64,000 nucleotides of DNA, taken from Cryptomeria japonica (taxonomy: Eukaryota; Streptophyta; Pinopsida; Cupressales; Cupressaceae). Positions 11,101 to 21,528 of the stretch are shown one piece after another. The position numbers and the translations under genes were made by a program. Within the stretch, counting starts at the first letter, position 1. Every line of letters starts with the position of its first letter. The DNA is taken from the NCBI RefSeq assembly GCF_030272615.1, contig NC_081412.1:22102432-22166431 (forward strand), read 5' to 3'. The notes under the pieces are model-generated. The model was not told the origin of the DNA. It searched no databases and was given only the letters and a program-made list of their open reading frames with translations.

Positions 11101-14086
11101 ATCCCAAGAATTTACATATCAAAGCATGATTACCCCAATACACCACATCCTCCACAACAGATTCAAGAGGAATAACCAACACAGGGCGATCTTGACTCCT
11201 CAGCAAACACCCATTAACTTTCTTAAGCTTGGGCCCCTCTCCACCAAAAAATGAATCTGGGGGACTCACATGCACACCCGAAGGAGAGCCATTATGTTTA
11301 CCCACCTTGGAGATCACTGACATGGAAGACACAGGCCTCCCATCCATACAGATCACGACAAAAACGAGGCAGAAATACCCCAGCAAAGAACCCCGAGCAC
11401 CAAACCCCAATCACCGAGCCCCTGTCTGCAACACACAAAATGCCACCCACAACCCGCAGAAAAAATCCACACCCGCAGCAAATAGAAAAAAAACCCCTCC
11501 ACACACAAACCACCAAACCCCACCGAGCAACAAAAGCGAAAACGCATGTAGGGCCGAACCCTAGCACGCACAACTCATAGCATCCCGCCCCATCGCCATC
11601 CTCTCAGCTACTTTAATCACCTCCTGACATTTTATTCACCTCTTGCATTATGAATTGTCGTTTTAATTGTGTTCATATTCATCCACCTATTAATATGATT
11701 TAAAATGATCAGCTTAAACAAGTCTAGGAGCGATTTGTTTTTGTGTCTATAGATGACTTATAATACATGGGACTACCCTATACTTCATGGAGGAGGCACC
11801 TAACTGTACTACAAACAAGGTGTACATATCCTATTCCCTACAGGATTTAAACTTGTGATCTCTCTTTCAAGAGTACTTATTCTCCACCTTTAGATTAATT
11901 CAAGAGTACGAAACCCTACCCAGCTATTGACCCCTCTCTTCACATGAATTTTATATAAGAGGATGAACCCCACCCAACCATTTAAAATCTCACTCTTTTT
12001 CTGTAAGACCCACCTATTAATATGATTTAAGATGAATAATTTAAACAAATCAAAACATAAAATGCGTTGTTTAAGCTGAACCTATTCAAACAACATGATA
12101 ACAAACAACACTATACCTGTACTGATGAGTATGATCAAGCTTTCTAACTCCTTCAATTGCAGATGCTTCACCATTCACTTCATATAAAATACTATTCTCA
12201 TCAGCCTGCATTCTCCATTTCCTTATAGATACATACACCACCTGTGCAAATCTTGTCAGAGGACTTCCATTAGGATACTTGAACCTGTAGAAAGGAGCTC
12301 CACACACAAAAACAACTATGGATACCAACATGGCAACTGTGGGAATCCCAAATCCCCACACCCATCCATAATTGTCTTGAACATATACCAGCACTGTTAT
12401 GCCTAGCAGTGCACCAGTGTTAATGCCAAAGAAAAACCAGTTGAAGAAGGAATATTTTCCCTTTCTTTCCTCCTCATCTGTTTCATCAAACTGATCTGCT
12501 CCAAATGAGGAGACACGGGGCTTGATTCCTCCTGTGCCGATTGCAATTATGTAGAGAGCAACGTATAAAAAGCCAATCTGGGAATCGGAAGCTCGCTGAC
12601 ATCCACTTGCAGTGCATTTCGGTGGCCTTAGTGAGCTTATCGATGCATTTAGGAGCAGCATAATCATCCCCTGTAAAACTCAGAGAACTTATTGGACTTA
12701 TTATTTTCACAACAAGGGTGCTGAAACATTTTCTATCCCTAGCATATGGGTACCTTGACTAACTCGTGTTTAAAATTAGTTGCCATGAAAACTTAATATA
12801 AGCATGTCAAGGGTAATAAGTGGGCAAGCTGAATAATTCCTTACCACAGCATAAATGGAAGAAAATATAATAATTGTTTTGAAACGTCCCAAATATCCAT
12901 CAGCAAGGAAGGCTCCAAGTAGTGTAAGCACAAAAGCAGCTCCTATCCAATCTGTGACAAAATTAGCAGCATAGGGTATGCTCTCATGCATCTCTAATAT
13001 CACATATGAGAACATGTTCACAGCAACAGAATAGTATGCAAGCCTTTCAGCCACCTCATTCACTGCAAAGTATCACACAAATTCAACATCTATATCAATT
13101 AATGTAATTATAACAGAGTAGAAACACATAAAAGCATAGGTCCATTAAAACTGTATAGATTGACAGAACACATTCAAAGTAGTTAAAAATACAATTCAAA
13201 ACTAAAATAAATCAGAGATTACATAGATTCTAGGATTCTGTTGAGTACACTGTTAAGCTGCTAGTCCATACATAAAAGGCTTAAATTTACTGTCAATTGT
13301 TTAATGTTCTGCACAAAGCACAAAGCAGGTACACATTAAGCAACATATTAAGTGTAGAGGATGTTAGTCAATTCTGAGTGTTTAACATTCTTAAGTCTAG
13401 AAGTGTATTCTTAGTGTGACAACGTACATTAAGCAACATATTAAGCCTAAAATATGTCAGTCAACTCTGAGTATTTAACACTTTTAAGCCTAAAAACGTA
13501 AACTTAGTGTGTGTGATTTAAACCGTTCCGATTCATTTGGGTGGAGAAAAAAGAAAACTTGAGAAATGGTGGATTTTAAAGGTGTTAAGCTGCTAGTCCA
13601 CACATAAAAGGCTTAAATTTACTGTCAATCGTTTAATGTTCTGCACAAAGACACACAAAGAAGGTACGCACTAAGCAACATATTAAGTGTAGAGGATGTT
13701 AGTCAATTCTGAGTGTTTAACACTCTTAAGTCTAGAAGTGTATTCTAAGTGTGACAATGTACATTAAGCAACATATTAAACCTAGAAAATGTCAGTCAAC
13801 TCTAAGTATTTAACACTTTTAAGTCTAGAAATATAAGCTTAGTGTGTGTGATTTAAGTTGTTCCGATTTGTTTGGGTGGAAAAAAAAGAAAACCTGAAAA
13901 ATAGTGGATTTTACTTGAAACCAGCCATTCCTTTGACTGCAGTAGGCACATAATAGGCTAGTTTACTATACCTATAATGAAAGGTGATGCCTTCCATCTG
14001 CCTGTTCTCTTCTTGTCAGCCACATTTCCTTTCAAGTCATATGCTATATGGGGAGTGTGAATAGATAATCTTTCCCTTGTCTCCAT
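4675..14086 (-). CDS. NRT1/PTR family (NPF) proton-coupled transporter, 5 exons, 583 aa, apparently intact
   Basis: Plasma-membrane or tonoplast major-facilitator transporter of the NPF/POT family. Such proteins import nitrate, peptides, hormones or specialised metabolites together with protons; the substrate cannot be told from sequence. I place exons at 14086-13972, 13062-12845, 12670-12117, 6214-5821 and 5145-4675. All junctions are GT-AG and the lengths (115, 218, 554, 394, 471) keep one frame from ATG to TAA with no internal stop. The proton-coupling motif ExxER lies at about residues 41-45 (EVAER), and FGADQFD at about 167-173, followed by FFNWFFFGINTGAL. A length of 583 aa is normal for the family. 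Intron 3 is 5.9 kb because a LINE and SINE units sit in it. The subfamily is not assigned. Expression is not shown by sequence. Confidence 0.9.
5435..5528. repeat. 47-bp perfect tandem duplication in NPF intron 4
   Basis: Two adjacent copies of 47 bases (5435-5481 and 5482-5528), each holding TTATGTGAGCAG and CATTCTAAATGTCGCAG, with no difference that I see. The duplication is probably recent. Confidence 0.85.
5821..6214 (-). CDS. NPF transporter exon 4
   Basis: Acceptor TTTTGCAG starts the exon and completes a Ser codon. It encodes the rest of the central loop (FFDKAAL, RWKLCTVTQVEELKSLVRVLPVW), a family-typical block, then helices with SPKFEIPPASL. The donor is GTATGA, phase 0. Confidence 0.9.
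6361..6548 (-). repeat. tRNA-derived SINE, copy 1
   Basis: Read on the minus strand, the head begins near 6546 with an A-box-like TAATGGTAGAG (compare tRNA TAGCTCAGTGGTAGAG), then about 30 bases later a B-box-like AAGTTTAAATCC, as in RNA polymerase III promoters of tRNA genes. A non-tRNA body follows, ending near GTCTATAG-type sequence. Copies at 11.7-11.9 kb and 34.2-34.6 kb share head and body. The spacing and both boxes support a tRNA-derived SINE; naming a known family would need a database. Confidence 0.7.
6695..7177 (-). pseudogene. LINE1 RNase H domain remnant
   Basis: Minus-strand frames at 7177-6932 and 6907-6695 encode NTDGSSRGNP, the first catalytic-Asp block of plant LINE RNase H, then NNYMEALAI, the catalytic Glu block, and FESHSQVV where EGDS is expected, so the third carboxylate is lost. 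A TAG at 6932-6934 breaks the frame before the last segment (HIPKEWNVVVDCLAKW). Confidence 0.8.
8485..10130 (-). pseudogene. LINE1 ORF2 reverse transcriptase remnant
   Basis: Minus-strand pieces read in order: IFWKQIARVDCLLEGDRNTAFFH (linker before RT, near 9.95 kb), DKGKAPGPDGF and FRPIALCNVVYKIITK (near 9.4-9.7 kb), RGLRQGNP (near 9.05 kb) and QFVDHTSLIG (near 8.9 kb). The last is the polymerase FADD box with the catalytic Asp pair changed to V-D-H, so the enzyme is dead. Several stops, including TAG at 9360-9362, break the frame. Confidence 0.85.
10480..11573 (-). pseudogene. LINE1 ORF1 remnant (DUF4283 plus CCHC knuckle)
   Basis: RNA-binding ORF1 protein of plant L1 elements. The minus-strand frame near 11081-10794 has ETWIRHSWQVEG, YFMVVFSSMADR and GLFIKPWHMGF, the DUF4283 pattern. 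Near 10630-10583 lies CRVCHEYGHLQRQC, a CCHC zinc knuckle. A frameshift near 11095 and several stops show decay. Confidence 0.75.
11735..12050 (-). repeat. tRNA-derived SINE, copy 2, with shared flank
   Basis: Minus-strand copy with A-box-like region near 11890, B-box-like AAGTTTAAATCC near 11850 and the same body as copy 1. Homology extends past the tRNA head to TAAGACCCACCTATT (12004-12018) and the following AATATGATTTAA. Copy 1 has the same extension, split by LINE1 at 6612/11692. The two are therefore tandem units of one longer repeat. Confidence 0.7.
12117..12670 (-). CDS. NPF transporter exon 3
   Basis: Acceptor TTTTACAG precedes GGG ATG. It encodes GTGGIKP, FGADQFD and the following hydrophobic segments, then the start of the large central cytosolic loop (IRKWRMQADE, KLDHTHQY). 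The donor at 12116 is GTATAG, followed by the 5.9-kb intron. Confidence 0.9.
12845..13062 (-). CDS. NPF transporter exon 2
   Basis: Acceptor TTTGCAG precedes TG AAT GAG, completing a Val codon with exon 1. It encodes the ExxER proton-coupling motif at the first helix and the segment GAFLADGYLGRFKTI, the family's loop between early helices. The donor is GTAAGG, phase 0. Confidence 0.9.
13251..13913. repeat. Nested tandem duplication in NPF intron 1 (332-bp unit, each with a ~93-bp inner repeat)
   Basis: Two outer copies start with TGTTAAGCTGCTAGTCCA at 13251 and 13583 and end with AGTGGATTTTA or TGGTGGATTTTA. Each holds two inner copies marked by ACATTAAGCAACATATTAA (13333, 13426, about 13669 with one change, 13761), 92-93 bases apart. 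The inner pairs differ more than the outer ones, so the inner duplication came first. Confidence 0.85.
13972..14086 (-). CDS. NPF transporter exon 1
   Basis: Encodes residues 1-38 plus one base: a charged cytosolic N-terminus ending in WKASPFII, matching the conserved GRWKA-PFI entry to the first membrane helix of the family. The start is the only ATG that gives a normal-length N-terminus. The donor is G|GTATAG. Confidence 0.85.
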
Positions 14087-14417
14087 TGCCTGGAATAATT
14101 ATAAAAAGGGTCCATGAATCATGATAAATTTAAGTCCATAGAACTTCCATATCTGGTATTGATATATTTGAGATTAAAGAATATTGTTTGAAGGATCCAG
14201 CATATAGCTTTTCCTTTATCTCAGTTTTCTGCAATTAATCTCACAAAAAAAACATCATTAATTTATGTCCATGAGTCTAACCTTGAGCTTGTATGATTGA
14301 TCTTTCAAACCTGAAGAATTTGAGGGTGGTATTCTTCTACCCTGATAACAAGGCTTGATAAAGCATGCTGGAGCTGAAGAACAACGTATCTTGTTGCTTG
14401 AATGTGTTTCATGGATG

Positions 14418-14425
14418 TATTTAAA
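14418..14425 (-). promoter_or_regulatory. Possible TATA-like box of the NPF gene
   Basis: The minus strand reads TTTAAATA about 335 bases upstream of the ATG. It would give a 5' leader near 300 bases. Position and composition only; a leader intron or another start cannot be excluded. Confidence 0.25.
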
Positions 14426-15098
14426 CTTAAAGGAATGCAAAGATAAATTTGAGAGAAATATTAGAGAACCTCAGAGGGCAGATGCCATGGACAAACACAA
14501 GTTCCAAATGGTATATTTGGGATGAATTTAAGGAATCTATTCTTGAATCTTATTTGGCTCATCTCTTTGGCTTGCAAACATTCCACATGTCAATGAAGCC
14601 AAGGACAGATGTATATTTAAATCTCAGAGTATGATATCTTGTGCCTTAATCAATGAACTACATACACAAGTTTTTTAACTTCTAGTCTTATGTCTACTAA
14701 CTCTATACGATTACGTAAGTGTAGTGTTTGAAATCTTCTGCATTGTATGTTCTACTTGTAACAAAATGTGCTTGATTTCTCTATATTTTCAAGCAAACAT
14801 GCTGATGCCGGAAGTGCACTCCATGATCTTGCAATCCATTTGACTTGGCTGGTTATGAGAATGAAATGACGTATATATAAATTCATTGCAGGCTTTTCTA
14901 ATTTTAGTAATCGTCAGCTTGTAAAAGTCTTTACTCCCAGCCTTCCAAGCTTTTATACACCCATTTTTGTATAGATTATGACAAGGACAGCATTTATATT
15001 TTTCATCTCTATAATTAAAAGTAGTATAAAACAAATTAATCTCATAGAAAAAATAATGCTTACATATATACTTGTGAAATAGAAATATTTTCTGTTTG
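14426..15098. other. Spacer between NPF gene and LINE2
   Basis: No gene, repeat or RNA recognised. Open frames at 14449-14634 (plus) and 14789-15034 (minus) are short and have no family motif. It presumably includes the NPF upstream regulatory region. Confidence 0.4.
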
Positions 15099-15621
15099 TT
15101 TATTTTAAAATTTGTTTGGAAGTTTTTTTTTTTTTTTTGATAAAAGTAGATAGAACCACTGAACTATATTAAATTTTAAAAGTTTTTTACAGTGTCTGGT
15201 TCAAAAAGCACTGAAGGGAAAGAACCAATAAGAAAACCTTTTAGTATTGCTTAAGTAACACAAGCCTATTCTACCCAATACCAAATGCACATTGGCATAG
15301 TACATCAAAAAATCCATCCCAATTACATAAGCCACATTAGATATAAAGGAAGTTGCCAATAGAAGCATATAGAAGGAAGATTAAAGTATGATCACCGAAG
15401 GATGCATATCCATTGCTTGCCAAAAAACACCAGTCTGAACCACCCCTGTCTATGAAACACAATTCTCCAACCACTAGTTATAATTATACCACAAAGTAGA
15501 AATGAAACCATAATCAAACACCCTGTCAAAATAAACATTGTGATCAAGCATAGCCGAACCCACACCAAAGAAAAATCACACCAAATAAGGAGGTTGAGGA
15601 AGACTACAACTATGCCCTTCT

Positions 15622-17478
15622 TTACTTCAAATATTCCAAAACCGAGGAAGGGATCTCATCCACACTTACCTCCCTCATATTAGCATCACTCTCAATGGCT
15701 AAGTTAGCCAAAAAATCTGCACTCTTATTCGCTTCCCTATAATAGTGGGAAATCAAGAAGGAATCAAAAAAGTCTAATTTTTGCAAAATATGATCAAGTA
15801 TATATTGTAATTGCCAACAATTTGACTTCTTTTTCATGATGCTTTGAATAATAACCATAGAATCACCCTCAATTATCAAGTCATTAATTCCCAAAGATAT
15901 AGCCATATCCAAACCAAAGGACAAAGCAAAGAATTTTGCACAATTGTTAGACTTGAAACCAATCACATGACAACGGGCCTGAATAAATCTTACCTTATGA
16001 TCATAAATTACCATACCTGCCCCTGCCAGGCCAGGGTTTCCATGAGAAGCACCATCAAAATTCAATTTAAAGTGCCCTTGCGGAGGAGGTTTCCAACAAG
16101 CAAAATTTCTCTTACTTATAGCATTAGTCTTATTTAAAATAGATCCATGAGAAGGTAAGACTGATAACATTCTCCAAACTCGAGTTACCCTACCATCCCA
16201 ATGAGAAAAAGAGGTAAGGGTTTCCAAATTCTTATAGATAAAAGACAAAGCAACTTCAGAGATGGAAGATTCAATCCTCAATAAAACCTCAGCCAAGGAA
16301 GAACTTGTTTGTTTAAAAACCCTATTATTACACTCTAACCAAATATTCCAAATCACAATAGATGGAGAAATAATCCAAAGACATGCATAGAAAGATGAGG
16401 CAAATAGGAGAGGCCAAGCTCTAAAGTGGGAAAGGAGATCCTTACCAATAACAAAGGATAGATTAAGCTTTTCAAACAACCACTGGCAGCAAGCATAGGC
16501 AAAATCACAGTGAAGAAACAAGTGTGCAGAAGATTCTAAATTTTTATTACAAAAGACACAAGAAAATACTGTAGTAATACCCAACCTATCCAACCTCATT
16601 CCTGTAAGGACCCTGTCCTGCACTGCTAACCAAGCAAAAGCACTAGCCTTTGGGAGGCAAGCCATATGCCAAAACAGTTTGTATGGCCAAGTAGATAAAT
16701 CTTTAGCAACCAAGAGAGAATTATAGCCATCCTTAACTGTGCACTTACCAGAGATATTTCTTGTCCAGATAAGCTCATCGTCAGCATCAGAAAGAATTAT
16801 TACTCTCTCCGCCAACATCTTTTCATATTCCAATTTCACATTTTGATCAATATCTAAAAACTCAATTGATTTCCATTTTGTCACCTTAAGATTCCCACTA
16901 TACTCAATTTCAAAATAATCAACCACAAAGACACCCCAAAGGGAAGAAAGAGTGGAAATTAAAGGAGACCAATCCCTCAAGTTCACTAGAGGGGGATGTC
17001 CATTCCAAACTTCCTCCCAAAACCCGACCTTTCTACCATTATGTACAATCCATGAGAGATGAGGCAAAATCACTGATCTACATTTACATAGAAAATTCCA
17101 AATAGCTGAACCAGGCGGTAAATTAGAAACTTGAAAAACATATTCTCCTGGTCCGTTATTTAAATATTTAGCAAACATAATCTGTGCCCAAAAGGAGAAT
17201 GGTCTCTCATACAATTTCCAAACCAACTTAGCACCTAAGGCTAAATTATGACTTTCTAGACTCCTAATATTTGTGCCCCCAAGGTTTTTAGGCAAACATA
17301 CTTTATCCCATGCTACCAGAGGGAGTTTCTTCTTACCATCTTTATTATTACTCCAAAGGAAGGACCTAAGAGTATCTTGCAAACTAACAAGAGCCGCTTT
17401 CGGAGACTGCAAAATAGACATGAGATAAATAGGAACAACATTTAGGACAGACTTAATAAGAACAGTCTTACCAGCCAA
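15622..17478 (-). pseudogene. LINE2 ORF2 C-terminal part: thumb, zf-RVT and RNase H (618 codons open)
   Basis: Encodes the post-RT region beginning AGKTVLIKSVLNVVPIYLM, then the zf-RVT zinc-binding segment (FWHMACLPKASAFAWL, CVFCNKNLESSAHLFLHC), then RNase H. RNase H shows LNFDGASHGNPG (first Asp), IIEGDSMVI (third) and ADFLANLA (last), but NNCAKFFAL has Lys where catalytic Glu is expected. The frame continues upstream across the LTR at 18930 (RRILSWNH joined to RWLSLAGK). Confidence 0.88.
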
Positions 17479-17491
17479 AGATAACCATCTA

Positions 17492-18929
17492 TGCGTAGCT
17501 AAGAAATGTGGAAATCATCAAAGCAAATCAATATTAGCCTAGTTCAATCACAAAAACTCAATTGCAATGATAAATCCTAATTACATTCAATGAAAACATG
17601 AAAACAAGACATCAATTGAAACGCAAACCAAATGCAAATGTCTTCTTCATGTGGCTCCATTGTCCTTCTTTCTCCTTCAAATAGATTTGTTTGTGGATCT
17701 CACCTACTAGTGCATAAGCATGATATGAAAGCAAGTAGACAAGATTGTAGCGCAAGAATACTCGAAGCGTGATTGATTCGACCAGGTAGGGATTCGAAAA
17801 AGTGATTAATTGGGGATCAGGGATCAGGGGACCTTGATTGAAGAAATTCATCCAATTTATAGACAAATTGGAGAAAAGACAAAATTAGCATGAATTTGAT
17901 TCAAATGGAAATTTCAAATCAAGAATGACAAATATGACAAATTATGATAAATTTGCACTTTCTATGCGAAATTGATTGATTGACAATTATGACAAATTGC
18001 TATGTCAAAATTGATTGATTGACAATTATGACAAATTATGACAAATTTGCTATGTCATTCCCATGAAATTAGGAGAAAAAGGAGAAATAAGAAAAATAGA
18101 TGAATTAGAAATTAGGAAATTAGAAAATTGATGAAAATTAGAAAATTAGGAATTAGGAGAAATTAGTAAATTGGAAAATTAGGTAAATTAATTAATAATT
18201 TTTCATTCATTAATTAATTCACAAAGAGGGAGGAATTAGTTAGCCAATTAAATAAACATTTAATTGTGACAAGAAGACTTAGGATAAATAAACAAATTAT
18301 TTAACCTAGAGGGAAAATGACAAACATGATTAAATGAATAAATCATAAAACCCTAGAAGATGAATTAGAAATGCAAGGACGACAATTAGGTCTTGATGAA
18401 GGATAATTGATGTCGATTCGATCATGATTCTGATTAACAAAGGACCAATGCTGATAAGTGATTTGATTGATAAATGCACCAATTGACGAGGAACGATGAC
18501 TAATTGCTCCAAATTGACATGATTGAGAAGGACGACGATCGATGACAAATCGATCTCAAAATGACAAGATTGAAAATGACAACGATTGATGACAAATTGA
18601 TCGCAAGATGATGAGATTGAAAAGAGGACAAAACCCTAATTCTATCACTGATTAGGATTGACGATGTCAAAGTATGACAAATGAGCACGCACATTGATGC
18701 GACAGGATAAGATTGATCAAAATCATGATTGAAGATTGTTGTCATTAAGACCAAATTCGAAAGCGAGACAAATGAAGAATGCAGAAGAAGGACTCGATGC
18801 TCGCAAATGATAAAGACCAAGTGCGAATCATAGGAGAAATGTTAATGCGACGCAAAAACCCTAAAATAAGGCAATGCGCAAATGTTAAAGTATGATTCCG
18901 CAAGCGTTGACCAGTTTTAGATGTCTACA
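17492..18929 (-). mobile_element. Solo LTR (copy A) inserted in LINE2 ORF2
   Basis: On the minus strand it begins TGTAGACATC (18929) and ends CTACGCA (17492), giving TG...CA ends. A diverged copy of the same length class lies at 58009-59354. Both carry TATAAATT on the minus strand (here 17854-17861), as an LTR promoter would, and no coding capacity. TAG is present on both sides, so a short 3-4 bp target repeat is possible but not clean. The LINE frame is restored when the element is removed, which fixes its borders closely. The family is not identified. Confidence 0.75.
17925..18060. repeat. Subterminal short repeats inside solo LTR A
   Basis: Repeated words TATGACAAATT and GATTGATTGACAATTATGAC, partly in tandem. 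Copy B has its own expanded array of TATGACAAATTTCTATGTCAA-like words at 58445-58620. Array length differs between the copies. Confidence 0.7.
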
Positions 18930-18997
18930 CTATGATTCCAGGATAGGATCCTTCTAGAGATAGCTGAAATGATCTTATCCCAAAACTCAACTCTATC

Positions 18998-20230
18998 CTA
19001 CTTAATGAAGAAAGGTATACCAAGATAAGAACATGGAAGATTTCCAGATGCAAATCCCCAAAAAGTCTTCAATCTATCCTAAACCAATTGTGAAGCATGA
19101 AGGAAAAAAATCTTTGACTTATCAACATTGACTCTCTGACCAGAAAAGGATGCATAATTATGTATTATCCCCTTTATCACTCTTGCCTCACCCAAAGAGG
19201 CCTCACCAAATAACAAGGTATCATCTGCAAACAAGCAATGCGAAATGCTTTGTGGAACATTTTGAATCCTAATTCCCTTCCAAAGTCGTCCCAACTTAGC
19301 GGCTCTTATAGCCCAATTGAACGTTTCAGCTAGAAGAATGAACAAGAAAGGAGACAAGGGATCCCCCTGCCTCAAACCCCTAGAAGAGGAGAAAAAACCA
19401 CAAGGGGAGCCATTAATTAGAACCGAGAACCTTGCAGAAGAAATACAAGCACGAATCCATTTGACCCATGCCTTGGAAAAGCTCAATTTAAGTAGAACAA
19501 CACATAACGCCCCCCATTCTACTCTATCATATGCTTTCATCATATCTAATTTGAGGATCATGGCCGAGATTCTTTGAGTAGAAATAGAATGCAAAACCTC
19601 ATGTGCCACTATAGCTCCCTCTGTTGTCTCCCTTCCTGGAACAAAACCACCTTGTTCTAAAGAAATGATCTTAGGTAGAATTTTAGCCAACCTTAAAGAA
19701 ATAGCCTTGGTAAAAATCTTGTACAAAGTATTACATAAAGCAATAGGGTGAAAACCAGCAAATGTCTTGGTAACCTCTTTTTTAGGAATAATTACAATCA
19801 TTGTATTATTAAGCTCTTTCAAAATAGACCTATTCCTTCTAGCTTCCTCAAGGGCCAATAAAACATCATTTCCCACAAAATCCCAGCATTTTTGAAAAAA
19901 TAAAGGAGTAAAGCCATTCGGTCCTGGAGCCTTATCAGGGTTCATTGCAAAAACAACATTCTTAACTTCATCCAAAGAAAAAGGAGACATCAACATTTTA
20001 TTATCTTCCGAAGATACCAAAGAAGGAATATTAGAAGAAATGTTATTATGAAGATCTTCATGCTCTGAAAACAATAGTGACTTAAAAAACCTAACTACCT
20101 CTGAAACAATATCCTCCTGTTCTGTTAAAAGTCTTCCATTTGGACACTCAATACAAGATATCCTATTTTTACTTCTCTTAATTTTTGTTGAAGGGTGAAA
20201 AAAATTTGTATTTCTATCACCATCTGAAAG
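18998..20230 (-). pseudogene. LINE2 ORF2 reverse transcriptase
   Basis: Copies LINE RNA at the nicked target site. The main open frame is 20074-19079, with NPDKAPGPNGFTPLFFQKCW, FHPIALCNTLYKIFTKAI, EQGGFVPGRE, LDMMKAYDRVEW (catalytic Asp), SSRGLRQGDPLSPFLF and HCLFADDTLLFG (intact FADD pair). Unlike LINE1 the polymerase motifs look chemically intact. TAG codons at 20249-20251, 19079-19081 and 18998-19000 interrupt the frame where Gln would fit. Confidence 0.9.
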
Positions 20231-20248
20231 CCAGATCTCCCTCGATTT

Positions 20249-21307
20249 CTATCTCCAATAGATTTCTTCTCTGGACAAAACTTCTTCAAGCTCTACTTTT
20301 AGCAATTTTTGTTCCTCAAAAACAAGAGGCACCATACCATGTTGAATCACATGTGAATTAAGACATTCAATCATATCTTGAATCCTCTGTTTTTCCTGAA
20401 AGATGTTCTTAAAATGCAAGATATTCCATTCTCTAATATTAAATCTCAACTTCTTAGCAATTTGAAACATTCGGGATCCAGAGCAATAAGGAGCAAAACT
20501 CCACCATTTATTGAGCAAAGGCAAAAAGGAAGAATCTCTAAACCACATAGGTTCAAATTTAAAAGGCGACTTAAAAGGAGCTTTATCTTCCAGAATTGAT
20601 AGGGAAATTGGAAAATGATCTGACCCCAAAACTGGAAGAATAGAGGAAAAAAATTCGAACTCTGAATCAATCCAAACATCTGATAACAAAAACCAGTCTA
20701 ACTTTTCCGCAATCTGAGAAAAATCTCTTTGCATATTTGTCCATGTGAAAATCCCATTCTGAAACTGACAATCAAAAAGACCCATGTCCTTAATGAACAT
20801 CCCAAAGTCTTCCATAATTTTTTTATTAGGAAGAATACCTCCTTTCTTTTCTCCCAAGTCAGTGATAGCATTAAAATCCCCCCCAAATATTATAAAGGGA
20901 CCATGCCTTAAAGGGGAGGAAATTCTCTTAAGATCTCCCCATAATTTAGTCTTCCTTTGAATATCAAAAGGAGCATAAATATTAAAAAGCCAAAACTTAA
21001 CCTTTGAAAGCTTGCTTTTAACTAAGGCCAACATCCAGTTTACAGTAGAAGCAACAAGCTCAACCTCAATGTTATAGTTATTCCAAAGCAATGCCAAACC
21101 CCCTAACGCACCACAAGCTGGAGAGGAGAGGAATTCCCACTTTCTCCAAGAAGAAAAAACCAAATCAGCAGACTCCTTTGACAATTTCGTCGCTTGCAAC
21201 ATGAAAATATCACACTTAACTAAGTCCATATGGGACTTAATTAAGCGCCTCTTATTAGGGGCATTTAAGCCCCTAACATTCCAAGATATAATTCTCATTG
21301 CTCTCAA
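20249..21307 (-). pseudogene. LINE2 ORF2 apurinic-like endonuclease domain
   Basis: N-terminal target-nicking domain of ORF2, open for 352 codons. It starts RIISWNVRGLNAPNKRRLI and has GGDFNAITDLGEKKGG and GSDHFPISL, the Asp-Asn and SDH catalytic blocks. The second block reads MLQATKLSKE where the family has QETK, so the metal-binding Glu is Ala. A TAG at 20249 ends it. Confidence 0.88.
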
Positions 21308-21528
21308 GGGTAGACCGAGGCTCCCCTCTTTCCTCTAGATGGAGAAGACTTTCCTTCTCCAAAACTACTTTGAAGATTACGCTTCACAACCCCCGACCTA
21401 GTCACAGGAGGACTGATAATAGACCTCTTACTCCTCTTACCCTTAGGAGTACCACTTCCTTTCATAGCATCACCAAGAGAAACCAAATGCTTCCCTTTCC
21501 CAACACGAGGAGAAAGGGACAAAGTCTG

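Larger units (their letters stand above)
6613..11682 (-). mobile_element. LINE1: decayed L1-type LINE with RNase H, inside NPF intron 3
   Basis: Non-LTR retrotransposon read on the minus strand (5' end near 11682, 3' end near 6613), in the same sense as the host gene. It keeps ORF1 debris with DUF4283 and a CCHC knuckle, then reverse transcriptase, zf-RVT-like and RNase H segments, all broken by stops and frameshifts. The endonuclease domain expected between ORF1 and the reverse transcriptase is absent, so an internal deletion lies near 10.1-10.4 kb. CCACCTATT occurs at both ends (6604-6612 and 11683-11691) and is the likely target duplication. Excising the element joins two halves of a repeat unit whose intact partner lies at 11735-12050. 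Confidence 0.8.

Noticed and set aside
11229-11580. Pro/Thr/Lys-rich plus-strand frames at the 5' end of LINE1
   Set aside because: They lie opposite the ORF1 start of LINE1 and reflect its G-rich minus strand; no domain.
17492-18929. A MITE or Helitron as the insert in LINE2
   Set aside because: No terminal inverted repeats or CTRR hairpin end; TG...CA ends plus a TATA box fit an LTR better.
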